Source: Pseudoduganella umbonata (lineage in GTDB: Bacteria > Pseudomonadota > Gammaproteobacteria > Burkholderiales > Burkholderiaceae_D). Taken from it: 64,000 nucleotides of DNA. Under the pieces are notes generated by a model. That model saw only the letters and a list, made by a program, of their open reading frames with translations, was not told the DNA's origin and did no database searches. Positions 41,938 to 50,101 of the stretch are shown one piece after another (position 1 is the first letter of the stretch; every line of letters begins with the position of its first letter). The stretch lies in assembly GCF_014192225.1 (NCBI RefSeq), contig NZ_JACHXS010000016.1, forward strand, positions 1 to 64,000, written 5' to 3'. Position numbers and translations under genes: made by a program.

Positions 41938-42402
41938 CTACGGCGCGGTTTTCGCTGCCGGCGCCTTCGCCGTGCCTTTGCCGCACACGGTGTTCATTGC
42001 GGCGGCATAGCGGCTGCCCTCGGTCACCTGCTCGGCATCGAAGGCTTCGAACTTGTAGGTGCCCACCGCTTCGCCCTTGGCCATCGCCTCGGGATAGAAC
42101 GTCTGCGATTGCAGCGTCACGCTGCGCTCCGTGCAGTCGTACAGGTGCAGTGCCTTCACGGACAGGTACTGCTTGCCGTCCGGCGCGGTCTGCGGCTTGC
42201 CGAACGATTCGAGCGTCCAGGCGCGGCGCCCGTTCTCAATGCCCGTCTTGCTCTTGCTGATCGACGCCTTGTCGATATACACCCGGCTGTCCTTCGTGTT
42301 GCCGGCCTTTGTCCACGTCACGGCATGCGCCAGCGTCGGCAAGGCGCACAACAGGCACAGGGTGCACAGCATTCCCAAGACAGGCACGGCGGCACGCGGC
42401 AT
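41938..42402 (-). CDS. Secreted surface-adhesin-E-like protein
   Basis: 154 residues with a signal peptide ending at AHA (about 27). VTWTKAGNTKDSRVYIDKASISKS and the following WTLESFGKP, YDCTERSVTLQSQTFYPEA resemble the small secreted adhesin-E-like domain often found in betaproteobacteria. Two Cys probably form a disulfide. Its start overlaps the stop of the upstream M48-like lipoprotein gene (TGATG), so the two are translationally coupled. Function unknown. Confidence 0.7.
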   Translation of the reverse strand: MPRAAVPVLGMLCTLCLLCALPTLAHAVTWTKAGNTKDSRVYIDKASISKSKTGIENGRRAWTLESFGKPQTAPDGKQYLSVKALHLYDCTERSVTLQSQTFYPEAMAKGEAVGTYKFEAFDAEQVTEGSRYAAAMNTVCGKGTAKAPAAKTAP

Positions 42403-43532
42403 CACGGCACCAGCGGTTTCTTGGCGGCCTGCTTGGCCTTGATGTCGGCCACCACCCTGTCGATCGCGGCCAGCCGCGGCGCCAGGTTCGGATGCACCGC
42501 CATGTAGCCGTTCGGGACCGACGCCGGATACTGCGCCGCCAGCCGCTGCCAGAACGCCTTGTAGCGTTCGACGCCATAGCCGGCGCGGGCCAGCATGTAC
42601 AGCGCCAGCGTGTCGGCCGCCACTTCCAGGTTGGCCGCCAGCGGCTTCACGTTGGCGGTGCCGGCCAGCAGCGCCTGGTCGGGCTGCACGCGCGTGACAT
42701 TGTCGATGATGGCCGCGACGGCGGCCGTATTGCGCGCCACCGCGGCATGGCCCAGCACATTGTGGGCGATGTCCTTGGCCAGCACGTAGGCGATCGCCTC
42801 GTCGCCGCCGGCGAAATTGATCATGCCGCGCGTGACCGCGATGCGGCCGCCGTCGGCATAGGAATTCACGTTGTCGGCATTGCCCAGGTCCACGCGCATC
42901 GCGCAGGCGCGCGTCACAGGAACTTTCAGCACCTGCGTCTTGCCATCGCGGCCGATCGTCATCGACAGTTGCGTGCGGCCGGAGACCAGCGGGGCGAACA
43001 CGCCGGAGGCTGCCGTCTCGGCACCCGGGCCGGTCGGCAGCGCCTTGCCGTCGGCGGCGACCAGCTGGTCGCCCTTGCGCAGGCCGGCGCGGGCGGCGCC
43101 GCTGCCGGCCAGCACGCCGGAAACGCGCAGCACGTCGTCGTAACCCAGCACGGCGGCCGCGGCATCGGCGTATTCGCCCGGGTAGGACCACTTGTTCTTT
43201 GCCGTGAAGCCCAGCAGGCCGCGTGCCGCGGTGCGGCACAGGTCGACGTTATTGATCAGCAGCGGCGCGGCCACGCGGTACAGCCGGTCCTGCTGGGTGG
43301 TCATCGTGTCGAGCGCCGCGCGTGCGGCCTGCATGCGCGGCGTGACGGGCTGCGCTTCGTCGGCGGGTGCCGGCTGGACAGGAACGGTGGAACGGGAGGA
43401 AGGCGCCGGGGGCGTCGCGCAGGCCGACAGCAGCAGGGCCGTCGCGATCGACGCCAGCAATATGCCGGGCCGCGCGGATGAGAATGAAGTGGGGTGCGAA
43501 GTTGCGCTGACGGTTGCGACGGTTCCTGCCAT
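42402..43532 (-). CDS. Lipoprotein with PDZ domain and degenerate M48 peptidase domain
   Basis: 376 residues from ATG 43532 (GGAAGG site). Lipobox LLLSAC (Cys38). A PDZ-like segment spans about 125-205 (SGAARAGLRKGDQLVAADGK). The C-terminal domain aligns by eye with periplasmic M48 peptidases. DEAIAYVLAKDIAHNVLGHAA (245-265) occupies the place of the HELAH-N-LLGH motif and NLEVAADTLALYMLARAGYG the ExxAD motif. The zinc motif HExxH is therefore K253-D-I-A-H257. The first His and catalytic Glu are replaced, while H257 and E303 remain. Probably a pseudo-peptidase. Confidence 0.82.
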   Translation of the reverse strand: MAGTVATVSATSHPTSFSSARPGILLASIATALLLSACATPPAPSSRSTVPVQPAPADEAQPVTPRMQAARAALDTMTTQQDRLYRVAAPLLINNVDLCRTAARGLLGFTAKNKWSYPGEYADAAAAVLGYDDVLRVSGVLAGSGAARAGLRKGDQLVAADGKALPTGPGAETAASGVFAPLVSGRTQLSMTIGRDGKTQVLKVPVTRACAMRVDLGNADNVNSYADGGRIAVTRGMINFAGGDEAIAYVLAKDIAHNVLGHAAVARNTAAVAAIIDNVTRVQPDQALLAGTANVKPLAANLEVAADTLALYMLARAGYGVERYKAFWQRLAAQYPASVPNGYMAVHPNLAPRLAAIDRVVADIKAKQAAKKPLVP

Positions 43533-43552
43533 ATTTCCTTCCTGGTTGATTC

Positions 43553-44002
43553 TTAATGCTTGCCGGTGCTGCCGAAGCCTCCTTCGCCCCGCTCGCTGGC
43601 ACCGAATTCCTCCACCACGTTGAAGCCCACCTGGAGTACGGGCACGACGATCAGCTGGGCCAGGCGTTCCATCGCTTGCAGCGTGAAAGCGTTCTGGCCA
43701 CGGTTCCACGTCGAGACCATCAGCTGGCCCTGGTAATCGGAGTCGATCAAGCCTACCAGATTCCCCAGAACAATGCCGTTCTTGTGACCCATGCCGCTGC
43801 GCGGCAGGATCATCGCCGCATAGCCCGGATCGCCGATATGGATTGCCAGGCCAGTGGGGACCAGCACGGTCTGGCCAGGCTCGATCGTCAGCGGTGCGTC
43901 GATGCAGGCGCGCAGGTCGAGGCCGGCGCTGCCGGGCGTGGCGTAGGCCGGCATCAGCTCGTGCATGCGCGGGTCGAGGATTTTTACGTCGATGGTTTTC
44001 AT
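43553..44002 (-). CDS. dut: dUTP diphosphatase
   Basis: 149 residues. Hydrolyses dUTP to dUMP. The five trimeric dUTPase motifs are visible: ATPGSAGLDLRA, PRSGMGHKNGI, GLIDSDYQGQLMVSTWN, MERLAQLIVVPV, and the C-terminal GASERGEGGFGSTGKH. Directly follows coaBC (1-bp gap), the usual dfp-dut pair. Confidence 0.97.
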   Translation of the reverse strand: MKTIDVKILDPRMHELMPAYATPGSAGLDLRACIDAPLTIEPGQTVLVPTGLAIHIGDPGYAAMILPRSGMGHKNGIVLGNLVGLIDSDYQGQLMVSTWNRGQNAFTLQAMERLAQLIVVPVLQVGFNVVEEFGASERGEGGFGSTGKH

Positions 44003-44003
44003 G

Positions 44004-45233
44004 TTATTGGAACAGCGAGTGCTTGCTGGTGCGTTTCGAGATTTCGGAGATCAGCTGGCGTGCCAGCGTCAGTTTCGGTGCCTGCGGCAGGATCGTGTGG
44101 CCATGCTCGTCGAACAGCACGATCGTGTTGTCGTCCTGGCCGAACGTGTGGTGGCCGATGTTGCCGACCAGGAGGGGAATGCCCTTGCGCTCGCGCTTGG
44201 CCGAGCCGTATTCGAGCAGGTTTTCCGATTCGGCGGCAAAGCCCACGCAGTAAGGGTGGCCGGCCAGCGTGGTGCGTGCGGCGATGGTGGCGAGGATGTC
44301 CGGATTCTGCTCGAACTGCAGTTCGGGGCCTTTTGCGGCTGCCTCGCCGTCGGTCTTCTTGACCTTCTGCGTGCTCGGATTGGCGACCCGCCAGTCCGCC
44401 ACCGCGGCCACCGCGATGAAGATGTGCTGGCCGTCGATGGCGCGGTTCACCGCGTCCATCATCTGCTGCGCGCTTTGCACGTCGATGCGGGTGACGCCAT
44501 GGGGTGTCGGCAGCGCGGTCGGCCCGGAGACCAGCGTGACCTCGGCGCCGGCTTCGCGCGCGGCACGCGCCACCGCGTAGCCCATCTTCCCGGAGGACAG
44601 GTTGGTGATGCCACGCACCGGGTCGATCGCCTCGAACGTGGGGCCGGCCGTGATCAGGATGCGCTTGCCGGCCATCAGCTTCGGCTGGAACGCCGCCACG
44701 ATCTCGTCGAGCAGCTGTTCGGGTTCGAGCATGCGGCCCATGCCCACTTCGCCGCAAGCCTGTTCGCCTGCCGCCGGGCCGAGGATGCGGATGCCGTCTT
44801 CGCGCAACTGCGCGGCATTGCGCATGGTGGCGGGGTTGGTCCACATCTCCACGTTCATCGCGGGAGCCACCAGCAGCGGCACGTGGCGCGGGCGGGCCAC
44901 GCACATCGTCGACAGCAGGTCGTCGCAGGCGCCATGCGCCAGCTTGCGGATGAAGTCGGCGGAGCAGGGCGCGATGACGATCGCGTCGGCATTGCGCGTG
45001 ACGTCGATGTGCGCCATGTTGTTGCCGACCCGCGCATCCCACTGGTCCGTGTAGACCGGCTTGCCGGACAGCGCCTGCATCGTCACCGTCGTGATGAAGT
45101 GGGTGGCGGCATCGGTCATCACCACCTGCACCGAGGCGCCTTCCTTCGTCAGTGCGCGGCACAGTTCCGCCGCCTTGTAGCAGGCCACCCCGCCGGACAG
45201 GCCGAGGACGATCTTCTTGCCGGTCAGTTCCAT
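44004..45233 (-). CDS. coaBC: Bifunctional CoaBC of coenzyme A synthesis
   Basis: 409 residues. The N-terminal phosphopantothenoylcysteine decarboxylase (flavoprotein; GLSGGVACYKAAEL, then TRNADAIVIAPCSADFI and PAMNVEMWTNPA) is fused to phosphopantothenate-cysteine ligase from about 190 (RILITAGPTFEAIDPVRGITNLSSGKMGYA). Together they convert phosphopantothenate to phosphopantetheine. Confidence 0.96.
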   Translation of the reverse strand: MELTGKKIVLGLSGGVACYKAAELCRALTKEGASVQVVMTDAATHFITTVTMQALSGKPVYTDQWDARVGNNMAHIDVTRNADAIVIAPCSADFIRKLAHGACDDLLSTMCVARPRHVPLLVAPAMNVEMWTNPATMRNAAQLREDGIRILGPAAGEQACGEVGMGRMLEPEQLLDEIVAAFQPKLMAGKRILITAGPTFEAIDPVRGITNLSSGKMGYAVARAAREAGAEVTLVSGPTALPTPHGVTRIDVQSAQQMMDAVNRAIDGQHIFIAVAAVADWRVANPSTQKVKKTDGEAAAKGPELQFEQNPDILATIAARTTLAGHPYCVGFAAESENLLEYGSAKRERKGIPLLVGNIGHHTFGQDDNTIVLFDEHGHTILPQAPKLTLARQLISEISKRTSKHSLFQ

Positions 45234-45264
45234 GCTGCTGCTCCCTTGCCTGGATGGATGTGCG

Positions 45265-45774
45265 TCACTTGTTCACGCGCCGCAGTTCGTCGAGGACGAG
45301 CAGCGCGGCACCGATGCAGATCGCCGTGTCGGCCACATTGAAGGCCGGGAAGTGGCCGATGCCACGCCAGTGGAAATCGAGGAAGTCGATCACGTGGCCA
45401 TGCACCAGCCGGTCGATCACGTTGCCGACGGCGCCGCCCAGGATCAGCGCCATCGACCAGCAGAACAGCTTCTGGGCCGCGTGCTTCTTCAGCAGGTAGA
45501 CGATGAACAGCGCTGCGCCGATGCCGATCGCGGTGAAGAAATAGCGTTGCCAGCCGCCCTGGTCGGACAGGAAGCTGAAGGCCGCGCCCTTGTTATATGC
45601 CAGCACCAGGTTGAAGAAACTTGTGACGTACAGCTCCTCGCCATAGGCAAACAGCTTTTCGATCGTGATCTTGGTGAGCTGGTCGACCAGGATGATGATG
45701 GCGGCGATGCCGAGCCACGGTGCCATGCCGCCGCCGGAAGGTTTGCTGGAGAAGGTTTTCTTGGATTTTGCCAT
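45265..45774 (-). CDS. lspA: Signal peptidase II
   Basis: 169 residues from ATG 45774. Four membrane helices; the catalytic Asp pair lies in NVIDRLVHGHVIDFL and FNVADTAIC. It cleaves prolipoprotein signal peptides after lipid modification. It follows ileS as in most proteobacteria, but here a 222-bp gap filled with palindromic repeats separates the two. Confidence 0.95.
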   Translation of the reverse strand: MAKSKKTFSSKPSGGGMAPWLGIAAIIILVDQLTKITIEKLFAYGEELYVTSFFNLVLAYNKGAAFSFLSDQGGWQRYFFTAIGIGAALFIVYLLKKHAAQKLFCWSMALILGGAVGNVIDRLVHGHVIDFLDFHWRGIGHFPAFNVADTAICIGAALLVLDELRRVNK

Positions 45775-45814
45775 TGTTCTTGTCGGGTCCGTGGTACCGC
45801 CGAAATGTTGCAGG

Positions 45815-45958
45815 AAAACCGGTGACAGGCTCCGGTTTTCTGGAAATATTTCCATCAACGCAGCTTGTCGCAGGGACTAGCAATATTTCAGGAAAACCGG
45901 TGACAGGCACCGGTTGTTAAGAAATGTTTCAAAAAAACCGGTGTCTGTCACCGGTTTT
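45815..45958. repeat. Triple dispersed palindromic repeat between ileS and lspA
   Basis: AAAACCGGTGACAGGCTCC (45815-45833) with GGAAATATTTCC (45842-45853); AAAACCGGTGACAGGCACCG (from 45893); GAAATGTTTC (45921-45930); and a perfect dyad 45934-45958 with arms AAAACCGGTG / CACCGGTTTT. The units alternate with the GAAA(T/C)(A/G)TTTC boxes. This is the densest cluster in the window. Confidence 0.92.
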
Positions 45959-45996
45959 GGGGTAATACCGCTGCCTCGCCGCCGGTTTTGTTTGCG

Positions 45997-48882
45997 TCAG
46001 GCGAAGCGGCGGTTTTCGCCGGCGCCGAACAGGTTGCTGTGGCAGCGGCCGCACAGCGTCGGGTGCTCGGCGTGCGCGCCCACGTCGGCGCGGTAATGCC
46101 AGCAGCGCTCGCATTTTTCCGCTTTCGAGGCGGCCACCGTGACCGCTTCGTCGGCTTCGCTCGCCACTTCCACGGCCTGCGCCAGCGACGTGATGAACAC
46201 GAACTTCAGGTCGTCACCCAGGCTGGCCAGTGCGGCGAACTTCTCGCCGGCCGCCTTGATGTCCAGTTCGGCCTGCAGCGACGAGCCGATCGCGCCGGAG
46301 GTGCGCAGGTCTTCGAGCTGCTTGGTGACCGCGGCGCGCACGGAAAGGATCGTCGCGTACTTTGCCAGCAGCGCTTCGGCATCGGCGACGGCCGGCAACT
46401 GCCAGAAAGTCTGCGTGTAGATCGTTTCGTCGCTGGCGGCGAATTGCTCGCCGGCGGCGAACACGGCCCAGGCTTCCTCGACGGTGAACGGCAACACCGG
46501 CGCCAGCATGCGCAGCAGGCTTTGCGTGATGTGCCACAGCGCCGTCTGCGCCGAGCGGCGTGCCGTCGAATCGACGGCCGTCGTGTACAGACGGTCCTTC
46601 AGGATGTCGAGGTAGAAGCCGCCCAGGTCTTCCGAGCAGTAGTTCTGCAGCTTCGACACGACCGGATGGAATTCGTACTGCTCGTAGTGCTTTTCCACCG
46701 AGGCCTGCAGCACCGCCAGGTTGGCCAGCGCGTAGCGGTCCGTTTCCAGCAGGTCCTGCACCGGCACGGCGTTCGCGTTCGGATCGAAGTCGGACGTATT
46801 GGCCAGCAGGAAGCGCAGCGTATTGCGCAGGCGGCGGTACGATTCGGTCACGCGCTTGAGGATCTCGTCGGAGATCGACAGCTCGCCGGTGTAGTCGGTC
46901 GAGGCGACCCACAGGCGCAGGATGTCGGCGCCCAGCGTGTCGGAGATCTTTTGCGGCGCCAGTGTATTACCCAGCGACTTCGACATCTTCTTGCCTTCGC
47001 CATCGACGGTGAAGCCGTGCGTCAGCAGCGCCTTGTACGGCGGGCGGCCATTGAGCATCGACGACGTCAGCAGCGACGAGTGGAACCAGCCGCGGTGCTG
47101 GTCCGAGCCTTCCAGGTACAGGTCGGCCGGGAAGTGCGACTGTTCGGCATGCGAGCCGCGCAGCACGGTCTGGTGCGTGATGCCCGAATCGAACCACACG
47201 TCCAGCGTGTCCTTGTTCTTCACGTAGTTCGCCGCGTCGTCGCCCAGGATTTCCTGCGGATCGAGCGCGAGCCAGGCGTCGATGCCGCCCTTTTCGATGC
47301 GTTGCGCCACCTGTTCGAGCAGCTCCGGCGTACGCGGGTGCAGCTCGCCCGTTTCCTTGTGCACGAAGAAGGCCATCGGCACCCCCCATTGGCGCTGGCG
47401 CGACAGCGTCCAGTCCGGGCGGTTGGCGATCATGCCGTGCAGGCGCGCCTTGCCCCAGTCGGGGAAGAACTGCGTTTCGGCGATGCCTTCCAGCGCCGTC
47501 TCGCGCAAGGTCGAGCCGCCGTCGATCGGCTGCACGTCCATGCCGGCGAACCACTGCGAGGTGGCACGGTAGACGATGGGCGTCTTGTGGCGCCAGCAGT
47601 GCATGTAGCTGTGGTCGAACATCTTCAGTTCGAACAGCGCGCCCGCTTCGCGCAGCGCCTCGCAGATCGGCTTCGAGGCTTCCCAGATCGTCAGGCCACC
47701 GAACAGCGGCAGCGTCGACACGTATTTGCCGTCGCCCATCACCGGTGTCAGGATCTCGTCGTCCTTCATGCCGTGCTGGCGGCACGACACGAAGTCTTCC
47801 AGGCCATAGGCCGGCGCCGAGTGGACGATGCCGGTGCCAGAATCGGTCGTCACGTAGTCGGCCAGGTAGACCGGCGAGTAGCGGTCGTAGAACGCGTCGC
47901 GCGCGTGCAGCGGGTGCTTGAAGCGGATGTTTTCGAGCTTCGCGCCGGTCGTGGTCGCGATGACCTTGCCTTCCAGCTTGTAGCGCTGCAGTGCCGCCTC
48001 GACCAGGTCCTGCGCCAGGATCAGCAGCAGCGGCGATGGCGATCCATCGACGTCGCGCGACGTTTCCACCAGCGCGTAGGTCACTTCAGGGTGCACGTTC
48101 AGCGCCTGGTTGGACGGGATCGTCCATGGCGTGGTGGTCCAGATGTTGACGAAGCCGGTCTGGGTCGGCAGTGCCGGCAGGCCGAACGCCGCCGCGATCT
48201 TGTCGTGCTCGGCGAACGGGAAGCCCACGTCGATCGCCGGGTCGCGCTTGTCCTGGTATTCCACTTCCGCCTCGGCCAGTGCCGAACCGCAGTCGAAGCA
48301 CCAGTTCACCGGCTTCAGGCCGCGGTACACGTAGCCCTTTTCCAGCAGCTTGCCCAGCGCGCGCAGCTCGTCGGCCTCGTTACCATAGGCCATGGTCAGG
48401 TAGGGGTTGTCCCACTCGCCCAGCACGCCCAGGCGGATGAAGCCGGCGCGCTGGCGGTCGATCTGCTCGAGCGCATAGGCGCGCGCCTTGGTCAGCACCT
48501 CGGCGGTCGGCAGGTTCTTGCCGTACAGTTTTTCGATCTGGATCTCGATCGGCATGCCGTGGCAGTCCCAGCCCGGCACGTAGGGCGCGTCGAAGCCGGC
48601 CATCGTGCGCGACTTCACCACGATGTCCTTCAGGATCTTGTTGACGGCATGGCCCAGGTGGATGTCGCCGTTCGCATACGGCGGGCCGTCGTGCAACACG
48701 AATTTCGGGCGCCCCTTGGCCGCCTTGCGGATGCGCTGGTAGACCTTCTTGTCCTGCCATTGCTGGACCCAGTTCGGCTCGCGCTTGGCCAGGTCGCCGC
48801 GCATCGGGAACGGGGTTTCGGTCATGTTGACCGCGTATTTACTGGTGGCCTTGCTGTCGGCCTTTTTTGGTTTTTCGGACAT
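45997..48882 (-). CDS. ileS: Isoleucyl-tRNA synthetase
   Basis: 961 residues, full length. Class I signature PYANGDIHLGH near residue 73, editing domain in the centre, KMSKS in GKKMSKSLGN, and a C-terminal zinc site (CERCWHYRADVG, CGRCHSN). Charges tRNA-Ile and edits Val. It lies between ribF and lspA. Confidence 0.98.
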   Translation of the reverse strand: MSEKPKKADSKATSKYAVNMTETPFPMRGDLAKREPNWVQQWQDKKVYQRIRKAAKGRPKFVLHDGPPYANGDIHLGHAVNKILKDIVVKSRTMAGFDAPYVPGWDCHGMPIEIQIEKLYGKNLPTAEVLTKARAYALEQIDRQRAGFIRLGVLGEWDNPYLTMAYGNEADELRALGKLLEKGYVYRGLKPVNWCFDCGSALAEAEVEYQDKRDPAIDVGFPFAEHDKIAAAFGLPALPTQTGFVNIWTTTPWTIPSNQALNVHPEVTYALVETSRDVDGSPSPLLLILAQDLVEAALQRYKLEGKVIATTTGAKLENIRFKHPLHARDAFYDRYSPVYLADYVTTDSGTGIVHSAPAYGLEDFVSCRQHGMKDDEILTPVMGDGKYVSTLPLFGGLTIWEASKPICEALREAGALFELKMFDHSYMHCWRHKTPIVYRATSQWFAGMDVQPIDGGSTLRETALEGIAETQFFPDWGKARLHGMIANRPDWTLSRQRQWGVPMAFFVHKETGELHPRTPELLEQVAQRIEKGGIDAWLALDPQEILGDDAANYVKNKDTLDVWFDSGITHQTVLRGSHAEQSHFPADLYLEGSDQHRGWFHSSLLTSSMLNGRPPYKALLTHGFTVDGEGKKMSKSLGNTLAPQKISDTLGADILRLWVASTDYTGELSISDEILKRVTESYRRLRNTLRFLLANTSDFDPNANAVPVQDLLETDRYALANLAVLQASVEKHYEQYEFHPVVSKLQNYCSEDLGGFYLDILKDRLYTTAVDSTARRSAQTALWHITQSLLRMLAPVLPFTVEEAWAVFAAGEQFAASDETIYTQTFWQLPAVADAEALLAKYATILSVRAAVTKQLEDLRTSGAIGSSLQAELDIKAAGEKFAALASLGDDLKFVFITSLAQAVEVASEADEAVTVAASKAEKCERCWHYRADVGAHAEHPTLCGRCHSNLFGAGENRRFA

Positions 48883-48971
48883 GGTGATTCTTTATGGAGT
48901 AATTCGGTTCAGTAGCGTCGGGTGAGTGACGGCGCAAGGGAGGCCAGCGCTGCGGGGCAGGTCGCCGGCAC

Positions 48972-49943
48972 TCAAATTCGGTCGGTGGCCGTCACGGCAC
49001 CGCTGCGCTCGCGGAAGTATGTCCGCGCCTCGGCAGCGTCGCGGTCGATCGCCTCGGTGAGGGTCGGCAGATCGATGAATTTTTCTTCGTCGCGGATCTT
49101 GTGGAGGAATTCCACCTTGACGCGCTGGCCGTACAGGCTGGCGGCGAAATCGAAGATGTGCACCTCGAGCAGCACGCGGCCGGCATCTTCCACCGTGGGG
49201 CGCACGCCCAGGCTGGCCACGGCCGGCAGCGGCTTGTCGGCGATGCCATGCACCTGCACGATGAAGATGCCGGACAGCGCCGGGCGGTGGGGCACGCGCA
49301 GGTTCAGCGTGGGATAGCCCAGCGTGCGGCCCAGTTTCTGCCCGTGGATCACGTGGCCGGAAATCGAATACGGATGACCGAGCAACTGCTCTGCCCGGGC
49401 AAAATCGCCATCTGCCAGCGCCGAGCGCACCGCCGAACTGGAGATGCGCGTGGTGCCGTTCATCACCGTCGGCAGCGTCTCGACATGGAAGCCGTAACGC
49501 TCGCCCGCTTCATGCAGCAGCTGTACATTGCCGGCGCGGCGCGCCCCGTAGCAGAAGTCGTCGCCAACCATCAGCCATTTCACGTGCAGGCCATCGACCA
49601 GCACGCGCTCGGTGAATTCCTGCGGGGTAAGGGCGGCGAAGCTGTCCGAGAAATGTTCGACGATGACGCGGTCGATGCCGTTGGTCTCGAGCGAGGCCAG
49701 CTTGTCGCGCAGGTTGGCGATCCGGGGCGGGGCCTTCGCCAGGTCTTTCATCTTGTGGGCAAAGAATTCGCGCGGATGGGGCTCGAATGTCATCACCGCC
49801 GCTTCCAGGCCAAGACGGTCGGCGGCGGTACGGACGTGGGCCAGCAATGCCTGGTGTCCACGGTGGACGCCGTCGAAATTGCCGATCGTGAGGGCGCAAG
49901 GCGCACGGGACGCTGCGTTGGGAAGTCCGCGAAATACCTTCAT
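48972..49943 (-). CDS. ribF: Bifunctional riboflavin kinase/FAD synthetase
   Basis: 323 residues. FAD synthetase (N-terminal nucleotidyltransferase; ALTIGNFDGVHRGHQAL, then ISSSAVRSAL) and riboflavin kinase (C-terminal; GRTLGYPTLNLRVP, VEFLHKIRDEEKF) domains are both complete. First gene of the ribF-ileS-lspA-coaBC-dut block. Confidence 0.96.
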   Translation of the reverse strand: MKVFRGLPNAASRAPCALTIGNFDGVHRGHQALLAHVRTAADRLGLEAAVMTFEPHPREFFAHKMKDLAKAPPRIANLRDKLASLETNGIDRVIVEHFSDSFAALTPQEFTERVLVDGLHVKWLMVGDDFCYGARRAGNVQLLHEAGERYGFHVETLPTVMNGTTRISSSAVRSALADGDFARAEQLLGHPYSISGHVIHGQKLGRTLGYPTLNLRVPHRPALSGIFIVQVHGIADKPLPAVASLGVRPTVEDAGRVLLEVHIFDFAASLYGQRVKVEFLHKIRDEEKFIDLPTLTEAIDRDAAEARTYFRERSGAVTATDRI

Positions 49944-50045
49944 GGATATGAAATCTTTTGCCTGAACCAGGGATTATACGGCGGTTTTACAAATTCACAG
50001 GGGAAATGCCGCAGCGCACCAGAGCGGCCCGCTCGTACCAATGAA

Positions 50046-50079
50046 AAAAGCGCCGCCTGCGGAGCAGGGCGGCGCTTTT
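50046..50079 (-). terminator. Terminator of the TPR protein gene
   Basis: AAAAGCGCCGCC and GGCGGCGCTTTT pair across a 10-base interval, 23 bp past the TPR gene stop on the minus strand. Confidence 0.88.
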
Positions 50080-50101
50080 GAATGCCGGCAGTGCGCGTGG
50101 C

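Noticed and set aside
45988..48915. 975-codon open frame on the plus strand opposite ileS
   Set aside because: It is the antisense shadow of a complete isoleucyl-tRNA synthetase gene in high-GC DNA. The composition is Arg/His/Val rich with no domains.
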